DNA of 64,000 bases from Luscinia megarhynchos (Eukaryota > Chordata > Aves > Passeriformes > Turdidae): the NCBI GenBank assembly GCA_034336665.1, contig CM067592.1, forward strand, positions 56,162,473 through 56,226,472, in the 5' to 3' direction. The notes under the pieces were generated by a model. It saw nothing but the letters and a program-made list of their open reading frames with translations, was not told the DNA's origin and ran no database searches. This document shows, one piece after another, positions 40,101 to 52,100 of the stretch (position 1 is the stretch's first letter; each line of letters opens with the position of its first letter). The translations under genes were made by a program, and so were the position numbers.

Positions 40101-43100
40101 AAGCAGTCAGAAAAGCTGACCAAGGTCACAAAGGTGGAGAGCAGGAATAAAAGCCCAGCAAGATTTGCATAGTTTTTAAGTGCTGAAAACACAGGAATCA
40201 GAGCAGCAATGTGGGTTGCAGGGATGGTGAATATGAAATGTGCTTTTGTTTGGGGAAATAGAAAGCTAAGCAGTCTGTATGGAAATGAGTTTTATATGGG
40301 TTGAGAACAGATCTCCTGAAGGATTTATGGCTGTATAGTAAATGCCACAGTCTTATCTTTCACAGCACACTGTTCCAAAGCTTAATTTTTCTCTGTTTCT
40401 TATTTGTCACAGATTATAGAAAAGTGGTATTAAATTAAGCACCTTGCTGTGATATTCCAAATGTTTTAAAGGCAGTATTCCAATGAAGCCTTTAGGTCAA
40501 GAAAACATTTAATTTTTTCCATTATTTTTGCTCTATTCCTTCCAGGTAGTTTTCCCAAGGGTGGCCCAGGTTTGCAAAAACGACATGGGAGGATCTCAGA
40601 GAGTGCTGGAAAAACAGTGGACTTCCTTTCTCAAGGCTCGGTTGAACTGCTCAGTTCCTGGCGACTCACACTTCTACTTCAACATACTGCAGTCAGTTAC
40701 AGATGTTATCCATTTCAACGGCCGGGATGTTGTTCTAGCAACCTTCTCCACTCCGTATAATAGGTAATAGTCACAATAACCTTCACCTTCTATTTCCTTT
40801 AGGTTTTGCTTTTCACACTGCAGTTCCTTTTCGCTGCATTTAAGCACTAGAAGTGATTGCTCATACAATGCAATTATTATGTGCCCTGATAGTTTGTGTT
40901 TAATTTTAAGGTACCCTGGTGTTGCTTTCTTCATACCTGATGACTCGGGGTGGCTTTTAGCCATTTACTATCTGGACATGTTCCTATGGGAATAGTTCAC
41001 ACCAGCCAGCAAAAAGTTTGCAGCATGTACCTTGAAGAATATTATCCCAAAAAGAAAATACAGGGTTTTTTTTCCTCACAAAGAAAGGACTGTGTCTGTT
41101 CTGTTTATAGCTAAACCCCCAAGAACCAGGTTATCTCCTTCTCTTTGTTTTATGCATCCCTGTTGGCTCTTGCATTGATCCTTGACCCTGCACTGACCCT
41201 GCTGCCCCCTGACTCTCCTGGGAGAGCTGGCTGGGAAGGAGGGTCCCCAGAACACCTATTTCATTGTTTGCATGGTTATCCATGTGTTCATCTGTACAGA
41301 TTTGATTACTGTTACATATTAGAGTGTGTTTCTCTGGAAGTTATTAGATGAGTAACTGTATCTAATTATTGAGAAGTCCCAGAGAAGTTAAAAAAACAGT
41401 AGCTTTCTAATTAAAATATATATCGCAGTTTCACAGAGTAACATTTGAGCTGAAAGAGGAATTTTATTGATGAAATTCATTTGCCTGTACCCTTGCCACC
41501 CTTTGTCAAAGCCTGACCTTAGTGAGGTCATTCACAGAGCTGACTTCAAATGAGAGTAAGCCTGGGCCTGTAATGTATAATCACTGATTTTGACATCAAA
41601 ACAATAGGAACTGCAATGGAATAATTATGTCACCAATAGGGAATACAAGCTTAAATTAAGATTATCTCTTTTTATGCAATCTGGCTAATAAAAGCAGGTG
41701 AACAAATAAGAGTTCAACATCAGAAAACAGATTGTATCTTGCAATTACCTCAAAATTGAGATTGTCCTCCCACTCTGCTAGTATTTCCTGTGGTGTGTCA
41801 TGAATAATTCTTTTCCTTAAATCTTGCATTTTTAAATCTAAGTACTTGGTGTAAAAAGCAAAACTTTATAGGCCGCAGGTTTTGCCAGACATGGAAGATG
41901 TCAGGAAGACATGTATTCATGGAGACAGTTTATTAGCAGCCCTGGCACCAGGAGAGCCAAGAGTGCCGTGGGGAGCATCAGGCACAGCATCACAGCCGGG
42001 CAAGGGAGGGGATTGTCCTGCTCTGCTCTGAGCTGGGGCAGCCTCACCCCCAGTGCTGGGGGCAGAAATGGGTGCCACAATGTAAGGATCTAAAGGTATT
42101 GGAGACCATCCAAAGGAGAGCTACAGAGATGGCAAAGGAATTGAGGGGAAGCTGTACGAGGAGTAATGAGGCCACATGGCTTGTTCAGCCTGGAAGAGAC
42201 TGAGGGAAGACCTCACAGCAGTTCAGAGCTTCCTCATGAGGTGAAGAGGAGGGGCAAGCACCAATCTCTGCTCTCTGGTGACATGTAAGAGGAAGCTGAG
42301 TCATAGAGGTTTAGGTTGGATATTAGAAAAAATAGGTTCTTCACCCAGAGTGTGGTTGAGCACTAGAACAGGCTCTCCACAGGGAGTGGTCACAGGTTAC
42401 CAAGCCTGACAGACATCAAGGACCATCTGGACAATGCTCTCAGGCACATGGTGTGATTTTTGGGGTGTCCTGTGCAAGAGGAGTTGGACTTCAATGATCC
42501 TTGTGAGGCACTTCCAGTTCAGAATATTCTGTGATTCTATAGTTCTGTGAAACCTACTTGTGACATAAACTCATCTCTCATTTCTTCTCCTCTAAAGAAA
42601 AGTTGCAGCAAATACCTTTGGTGTTTAGAACAAAGTTTCCTTCTAGACTGAGGTGAAGAGATTCCTCAGTCTAATCAGAGGTCGCTCTGACAGAAGCCAG
42701 TGTTGGGTTGTAGTGCAGCAGTTCAGATTTGGCTTGGGCCCTTGGCTGTGACCCACAGGGCTCCATCCTTACCATCATTCTACAGACCTGCCATCTGCCA
42801 CCCTCCAGAGCACAGGATGTTGCAGTCCTGTCAGCACAGCAATGCCTCCATCCATGTGTAGCTGTGGGGTGAGCGTGGGTCCCAGCACTTCCAGCTGTGT
42901 GTGGCACACCTCAAGATTTTGTGGTTGTTGGTTTTTTTTCTTTAGGACTTAATTCAGCAATGTGCAAAATGTTTTAGCTGGAGTGAGTCTTGAGCTGTCT
43001 TTTAGGATGAGGTCCTCTGTGTGGCCAGATACAACCCTGACCATCTCTTGCATCAACATGTATATGGCATTTAAAACTCCTGCTGTGCAGTATCACATTA

Positions 43101-46100
43101 ATATAGAGCTTTGAAGTTTCCTTTCATATGAAAAGACAAATCTGTGGAGATCAAAGACTGCTGTACTGTCTCCCAGCTTGTTTTTCTTCAGTAAAATGTA
43201 TTTTGAAATTTTTTACTATTCCGACGGTTGTTTTTCTATCAATTTATATACCTTTAGGAGTTTAGCTTAATCCTCTGTAACAGTATTATAGTTGCTACAT
43301 TTTTTCTTTGATGTATAATAACATACTAGCTAAGAGCAGGATTGAAAGCCTCAGCCAGCTGGGTTCATGCTATTTACCCAATAAAATAAAATGGTGGAAG
43401 TCAGTCACAAATACAGTAGTTCATGTGAAAAAAAAAAAATTAAAATAAAGGGGGGATAAATTAGTATCTCATGCATGCAAGTGACTGATCATGGTAACCT
43501 CATAAGCCTTTCAGAAAGTATGTAGGTAAGAATAGAGCTATGTTTGGATAATGCTGCTGTGCAAGTGCATGCAAGTGTTCAAAAAGTTGAAATTTGCAGT
43601 GCTATGATCTTAAAATAATATCTAATTTGCTTCTATAAGCTCTTCACATTTCATTGAGTAGAACAAACTCCTAAGCACAGTTAACTCCTTTTCATTGGGA
43701 GCACTTTGTGGATGTCAGGCTGTGGGAGCATGAACTAATTACATGTAAAAGCCAGGTAAATGGCACATGGCAGCACACTTCGAGTTTGGTTAAAACCAAC
43801 TTCTGAACTGTCTGCAATGTGTTTTTTGAGGCACGGCAGGGACTACAAGAGTTGGTACTGAGAGATGTTATGACTTAGGAGACCTTAAATTTCCAAGTAA
43901 TGGGTTTTGAATGAGACTGGCCATTACTCCTCATACATTGCCAGTGATAGCCAGAGTTTCACCAATTCTTTCTCTTCTTCAAGATTATTGCAATTTCTTC
44001 TTTCTGTAGAGGCCTGAAAATAAATTCTCTTGGCAGGAGCTGCCAGCTGATTGGTGTTCACTGATATTGGTATTTTGCATGGGGCTGGCTTTTCCTGTTA
44101 CTACCAGATTCAGAGTTCAGGAATGAGTACCCTGGGGCAGGAAGACTTCCAGGGACCATAACTAGAGAGCCTTTTTTGCTCAAGGTTTTGTGCAGAACTG
44201 CAGAATGAGTAACAATTTCTGGGAAATGTCACTTTGCAGCATCCCTGGCTCCGCAGTCTGTGCCTATGACATGCTTGACATTGCCAATGTATTTACTGGG
44301 AGGTTCAAAGAACAAAAGTCTCCAGACTCCACATGGACACCAGTTCCTGATGAACGAGTGCCCAAGCCCAGGTATGTTTCATGTATAGTGATATTGTTCT
44401 GTTCCTTCATGCAGGCTACAGAGGCTTTTTGATAATTTGAACCGCCTTGTAGGGTGCAGATACAAGTAAACATGTTGCAACAGTAAAGTAGAAGTTGAGT
44501 TGAATTTGGATCTAAACTACACAACTGAGATTTTTCCACTTAAATGAGATTTGTGTAACATATATCAGGCCAGCATCAGATCCACTTGGTCAGATTAATC
44601 ACTTAGGAGTGGTGTGAGTTACTCAGTTGTTGCAAATTGCTTCAGTAATGGATATATCTCTTTACAAAGCCTGCACCAGTTCTACAGCTTACTGTTCTAT
44701 GATTAGCATGCAGTTTAAGTGCCACAGTGGATGATTTATGGAGAGCAAAAAAAAGCATTCCACCGAACTGGAGACTCAGTTTACCTCATTCCTCCTATGA
44801 GTTCTTTACCCCTCTTCCACATGTTTATGTGTATCTCCTCTTCTACATTCTTCAAATTTCTTACAAGTACCATTTCATACAAGTTGCTGTTGATAGACAC
44901 TTGTCAACTCCTTTACACCAATGGCATTTTGCTCTGCGATATTGAGGTGTATATAGATAAATCAAATTCATTTGTCTCACTTGAGCTTTATCACTTTATT
45001 GCATGTTTTACATTGCTTGTGATAGCTTAAATAATTTCAAAAGAAAAAAACATCTGAAGTACTGTGTGGGGTGTGTTCGCTACAATATAAGAAGAATATA
45101 AACCTGCTGGGAATATCTAAAGGAGCCCTACGAATATGGTGAAGGGCTTAGAGGGAAAACCATGAGAGGAGTGGCTGAGGCTGCTTGGCTTGCCTGGAGG
45201 AGACTGAGGGGAGACCTCATCACAATCCACAACTTCCTCATGAGGGGAAGAAGAGAGGCAGGCACTGATCCCTTCTCTATGGTGGCCAGTGACAGGACCC
45301 AAGGGAATGGGCTGAAGTTGTGTCAGGAGAGGTTTAGGTTGGGCATTAGGAAAAGATTCTTCACCCAGAGGGTGGTTGTGCACTGAACAGGCTCCCCAGG
45401 AAAGTGGTCGCAGCACCAGCCTGACAGAGCTCGAGAAGGTTTGAGACACTCTCATGGCACATGGAGTCATTTTGGGGTGTCCTGTGTGGGGCATGGATTT
45501 CAGTGATCCTTGCAGATCAGTTCCACCGCAGGATATTCTATGAGTCTATGAAGCTCCATGGTGGACACTGAGCTCCTGCCTAATCCAAATTTGGCCCATC
45601 ATGTTTTGGATTTGCCAAGTGTAGTATTACTGTGCTGTCTTTATTCTGAAGTTGTCACTCAAGAGAAGAGCCTGGAGGTGACAGGAAAATCTGGTAAATT
45701 CTGTGTTTGTTTTCAGTCTGAGCCTTAGTAATGCAGCTTCTATCAGTGTTGCAGGATTTTCTTCTCCATTTTGCAGTGTTTCAAACAAGTTGTTGACACA
45801 ATGGTCTGCCTTGGAAGTGAAAGGCTATATGATGGCTTCAAGGTTATTTGTTTGGACCTTACTGAGATATATTTGCAGGGAAGGAGAAAAGAAGGAGAAA
45901 TCACTTTCAGTGGGAAAGAAGAAGAGAAAGTCACATTATGAGTTTGGGATCAGCCAATAGCAGGCTAACTGTTATGATGAAGTTGGGATAATATTGTGCT
46001 TTCTAAGCCTGAAGGAGATAATGTCAAGTGAAGTGTGAACAGTGTTTCACGTAACATTTGGCAATCAACCTGCTTAATAAAAATAATCATTACTTCTAGC

Positions 46101-49100
46101 TCATGTTGAAGTGCATGACAGTCACCTTTGAAATAAGGTCGTTTTTATCTGGGTATCTCAGTATGATGCAGAAACATTACTGCCCCTATTGATCTAAGAT
46201 TTCTCAGAAGCCTACCAGAGCCCTCCAGGGGTGTCGCTTCCGTTTGGCCAGACAGGGGGGTTTGCTCGGATTTATGTGGACTCAACTAAACCAGTTTTGA
46301 GATTAAAACAGGATTATTCCAATCATGCTATTAGGATTTAGGAGTAAATAGGCCTCCAGATTAGATACACAGAAGCTGTAGACACCACTGTGCCAGAAGG
46401 TGCAGGCTGCTGCCTCGAGTTCTCTGGGATTGCTGCCTCACGGGTCAATGCCCTTGCAAGGGCCTAGGAAACCAGCCATGCCCTTGATTTCTCCTTCTCT
46501 CCACCTGTTGCTAGTTCTGCATGCAATTAAAAGACAGCTAAACTATTTTGAAGAGACAATAGCACACATTGTCTGCATGTAGCATTCCTTGCTCAGCTCT
46601 TGTGGGACCAGACTTGTTGACACAGCTAGTTCCTTCAAGTCCTGTGCTACCTTCCCACACAAGGTTTATTTACCAAATGTTTGAATATTTATCTAAATCT
46701 GAGCAACACAAGTGATAGGACCAGTCCTGTCTTTTGTTCAAATTGACATTACTCTTGTGTGAGAGTCATTATCCACATCAGAGTAGATGAAAACTGGATG
46801 ATGCAATGTGTTTATGTGTGAATGGTCCATCATTCATCATCCCATCTCACACTGGCTCAAAGGTTTGAAGAATCACTGTGCTCTAGAAAATGGGATCAAA
46901 TTGGCCTTTTATTGAAGAAAATTACTTACACAATATTAACAAGCAAAACATTTTTCTGTTTCTTGGAGAGATGGCGTGTCCAGGCAAGAAGATTGCACTA
47001 CCTCTTAGGAGTAGGTAGATTTTAGAAATAGCATGAGCAGATTTGCATTTAAGTGGTTAAAGAATGACAGATAACTTTTCAGTGAAAGTTCTCAGTGAGC
47101 TACCATTCTTAAATCATTTCATCCAAATTGAACTAAGGGTGAAAACCAATGTTTACATGGATGTTATTCAGTTTGTCTTCTCCAATAGTCTGTTTTCTAT
47201 CAGATTTGACTAAAAGTGGCATTCTTTCATACCTGTTAAAAAAACCTCCACTTCCCTCTTTATTAAAGGTGCTGCTTTTATTCCAGGAAAGAGCAGTAAA
47301 CTAGGCAAGTTACAGATCAGAAAACACCAGTGCCATTGGGAAGCATCAAGCCAAAAGCAAGCATGCTGTGATTACATTCCATACACGTGGATAAATTACA
47401 AACTCTGTGTGTAGCACTTCTGATGAAAAAATGGCTTTTGCTCATAAATGGCACATTGAATGGAGGACAAAGCAGAATTTTAGGCTTCCTTAAGGGGCTG
47501 AACAAGTCCACCACACTTCTCATTCCTCCTCCAAGTTAAACTCCTGCAAAGCACTTCAGATTTCAGTGAGAGCTTCAACACAAAAGGAGGCTTGCCCTCG
47601 ATGTCAAATAAGTTTTCTGGCTTTACTCTCTTGTTTAATATAGGCCTGGTTGCTGTGCTGGCTCTACATCATTAGAAAAATATGTAACATCTAATGAGTT
47701 CCCAGATGATACTCTGAACTTCATCAAAACGCACCCACTGATGGACGAGGCTGTACCTTCCATCGTGAACCGACCCTGGTTCCTGAGAACAATGGTCAGG
47801 TACGTGCACCACGTGAGCTCCTGCCCGCGCTGCAGCTGCAAAGCTGTGCTGACAGCCTTGCTTCACATGCCCTCCAACTCCGCAAATGTCCCTGTTGTCC
47901 TGGGCATGATTCCAGCTAGGAATGGTGGCAGAGCTAGCAGATGCTGTGGAACTCCCTGAGCAGCTCTCAGGATAGGAAAGGCCACAGTCTTTTCCAGCCA
48001 CGCTGTGCTGGCGCCGGATGTTGTAGGAAATGCTGTGCGGGGAAGGTTCACTCGCCTTTTGGCTGAAGTGTCAGTGCTTGGGACGGCTCTGTAAAAACTC
48101 CAGGCAAGGGTCAGCTCAGGAATATGTACACAGGATACAAACATGTCTGCCAGGATATGTTCACAGGATATGTAGATGTCTGTCAGGTAACTGGTAAGCT
48201 TTAATGTTTGCAGCAGTGTATAGGCAGGAGTAATCACATAATCTGCATCCTTTCTATGGCAACAAGAAAAAAAATAATAAGGGACTTGAACAAACACTCA
48301 TAAATCAGCAAGTGTTAAATACACCATCCCCTTCCTATGAAAATACATTCCCACTCTCTGCTGTGGTCATTATACTACTTATCTCCCCTCCAGCAGTGAA
48401 CAGAATAATGTGACTAACTTTTGCCATATTTTCCTCTCTTCCTCTGAACAAAGGTAGAGTATTGTTTTGGGCATTTAGCTCTGGAAGGGTCTGATTTAGT
48501 TGTAGTAATGTATCTTCTGTCAAGTTTTTCTGTCAGGTTTTGTACCTGCAACCAAGATGAGAGCAGCAAGCTCCACAAATGTTTCCCTTTGTCAGGCAAT
48601 ACCATCTAACTGGTACCAAACCACCAGTATATTTGTTTTCAATAAACTGTGTCATCGCAAGATTTGATATCACCTCAGTGCTGGACTTGCTTTGTGGCAG
48701 TTGTGAGATTATTTTTAGTGAGGTAAAATGGTGTTTAGTGTCTCCCTATTGCATTGACACAGCTTTTCCTGACAAAAAATGTTGAATCTAGTTCAGCTGC
48801 TTTTAATGTGACAGAGCTTGAAATTTTAAAAGCGGTTCACTGTGATGATTCTCTATCCCTGTCTGAAGAAATCACAAGGCTTTTAGAAGGGTAATTCCTA
48901 AATGCCCTCAAATTCCTAGCATCCCTTCAGCTTTCTGAACTTCTGGACACTTCTGCTGCCTTTTGGATGTGTGGGCATGCAAACATGTGAAAATTCCCCA
49001 GCATCTGGGGACCCAAATTGGGTTGGCTACAAATTGGTACAATCTGTGTTGATTCACAGTCAGGTAGGAAAAGTGCTTAAATGTGTTTTATGGTTACTAG

Positions 49101-52100
49101 AAGTGTACTATACACTTATCTGACGTGAAGAAAGTGATTAAATAAGTGACAGTTCTGTGATTATCTCTGTGATGTATCTGTGAAAATGCTCTGTTATTTT
49201 AGGTATCGCCTGACCAAAATTGCTGTTGACTCAGCTGCTGGGCCATATCAGAACTACACCGTGGTTTTCTTGGGGTCAGAGAAGGGAATCATCCTGAAGT
49301 TCTTGGCACGGACAGGAAACACTGGTTTCCTAAATGACAGCCTTTTCCTGGAGGAGATCAATGTTTACAATCCTGAAAAGTGTGTATCTGATTCTTTGTA
49401 CTCGTGTATGGGTGACTTTGAACTTCTGATTTCCCAGGGAATAATTTGTCCCATGGAAACGGAAGTGGTTAGAGAAGCCAAGTTTTTTGAGTAATTTTTA
49501 ATTGTTTAGGGAGGGGATGTCTGCTTATCAGTCTCTTCATTGCAATAAGATTTTTTTTTTATCCAGCATGTGTAGAAAATAGCCCATCCTATGCAGCAGC
49601 TGATGGATAATTAAAAGTAAAGTTCTGGAAAGGAAGATTAATTTTCTAATCCTATAAAAAACCCTGATTCCTCTCCAAATAACTCAACAAGCAGCAAGCT
49701 GCTCTCCAAGGGAAATTTTCCACATTTCAGTCTTCCTCAAATATGCCTAAGGGGGCTTTGAAGTGAGCCATAATCATGCAGAAATTTCAGCTACTTTGAG
49801 TGCTGGAGAAGAATAAACACAAAAATGAAGGGCTATCAGAATCTTGTCTGGTGTGCTGTCTCTCCAATTCTCAACTATCCCATGCATTTTTAATACTTGT
49901 TTATATGTCTATCACTATTTTTAACGGCCATTGTGTGTTCTTTTTCCTTGACTTGCTCAATTCTACCTTTCTAACAGATTTTTTTGACGGAAGTTTTTTG
50001 TGATTTATTTTTTTTTCCCAGCCTGGGGGATAATCGGGGTTTTCCCAGCAGAGCGCATTGTAACCAGGTTTCGCTTTCACCCAGGTGCAGCTTCGAGGGC
50101 GCGGAGGACAAGCGGATCATGGGCCTGCAGCTGGACAGGCCCGGCCGCGCGCTGTACGTCGCCTTCTCCACCTGCGTCATCAAGGTGCCCCTGGGGCGCT
50201 GCGAGCGCCACGGCAAGTGCAAAAAGTAGGTGTGCGGGGGCTGCCGCGGGCCGGGCCGCGGGCAGGCTGGGCTCTCACCAATGCCGCCTGTGCTCTTCTC
50301 TCCCAAGGGCCTGCATAGCCTCCAGGGACCCGTACTGCGGATGGGTGAAGGAGAGCGGGGCGTGCGCGCAGCTGGGCCCGGGCTCCAAGTGAGTACGGGC
50401 TCTGCCCGCGAGCCTGGCGCTGCTGCCAGCCAGTCTCGGGCTGAGCTCTTTGGAACGCGAGGCTTTTAGAGAGGGAAAAATGTGGGAAGTGTTTGTTCCT
50501 ACCTTATTTGCATTCACCTCCGAAGTGTCTCACAAATTTTTTTGACGTGAACAGTCAGCTGATTGGTAACTGCTGAAAGAGGAGGAAGAAGAAAATGAAA
50601 GAGCTGTATTAAGGTCCACGTATTATTGAAAGGAGTGAATTGGATGGATATGTCTGGACCAGCCTACACTGGAGCCATCACAGCTGATTAAAGAGGCAAT
50701 AGAATCCAAATTAAATTACTCAAGTAATTTGTCCACTGAAAACAAAACCAGTCCTTCTAATTTGCTGTGCGTTACTAAGAGGAATAACAGAGCACAGTGA
50801 GGGCTTAAAACAGATTTAGAGAAGTGCTGGATCTCCCCTTGCTTAACAGTAGAATTTAATTATTTTATGATAATGAAAGTCTATGAAGGTTACAGGGAGC
50901 AAACCCAGTTCAGAGCTCGCATTTCTTGGCCGCCTACTTCTGACACACCACACCACTGCCCACTCTGAGCTACACAGCTATCCTCCCTCATGGTAGCAGT
51001 GGAAGTGTAGCACAGACATCACAGAGCCTTGACACCCCTTCTTCTGACGCCACTTAACCCTGCTTGTCTACAGGTCCTCAGTACATAATGGACGAGTTAC
51101 AATCCCTGTGCCCTTGTCTTGTTCTTAATTTGCTGATTTCCCCCATCTGCTGGGGATGCTGTAGCTGTATGTGTCTGTGTATGCTTGACTACAAAAGTGT
51201 AGGCTGTTTCTGATTTGACATTTGGCAGGATAATGTTAAAATGCACCCGTGTCCATATCAGGTTTTTCATCACTCCAAAAGTGCTTGAGACTTCTTCAAC
51301 TTCCATTGAAGTTGTAGGGAATTTTTGTGCTTCACTTTTAAAAGCATCTCCCACTTGCATCTACAGTTCCATCGAGACAGAGGCTGTGCAGCTTGCATGA
51401 TGAAGTCTGAAAGTGAGCAAGGCAGCTCATGTTCTGTCCAGTGCTTAGGAAGGGGGTCCAGATCAGCTGTGAAGATATCTGGTGAAGTTCTAAGCTAGCC
51501 AACAGGCGGCAGAGATGTTAGGGTCCCTCCTGCAGTAGGTGACAGTGGAGCAGGTGTTCTAAGAACTCAGTTAGAATGAGCTGCCTGCAAGGGTAATTAT
51601 GCCTCACGGGCAGGATCCTAATATAGACAAGGGCTTGTATTTGGAAGTTTTCCAAGATTCTTGACATCCACCTTTGACCACACAGGAAGTCGGAAGAACA
51701 GCTTCAATAGTTATCCAAAAATCACAGAGAGAGGTTGGGAGCATGAGCTGAGCACGTCAGCTAGAAAACCATGTGAGTGTTTGCCAGTAGAGCCCCCTGA
51801 GCTGAAGGGAACACCTTTGGTGGGATAGACCTTGTGCCCTGCAGCTTCATCCAGTGCTGTACCTAAGTGATTGCTGAAAAGGTTTCTTCCTCAAGCACAG
51901 TACCTGCCCAGTGGGTTGGCTTCCTTCTCACACCAAGGTGCCAGTGCACCCGATCTACTCTGTGCACAGGTTGAGGTAGGGTTACAGTTGCTTCTGATAA
52001 CGTCATGTATTTAACAGTTTAAAAAATGCAGGTCTTTTCTTCTCTTGGTAACAAGGCGTGCAGTGGCTTGTTAAAAAGTAATAATATAAAGACAAAGTAT

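Noticed and set aside
50088..50091. Alternative acceptor three bases into GTGCAG for exon 13
   Set aside because: Splicing there would shift the frame and lose the Cys-Ser of the conserved KCS motif.
50000..50517. Several overlapping frames on both strands around exons 13-14
   Set aside because: Shadow frames of GC-rich exon sequence, where stop codons are rare; only the SEMA6A frame joins the neighbouring exons.
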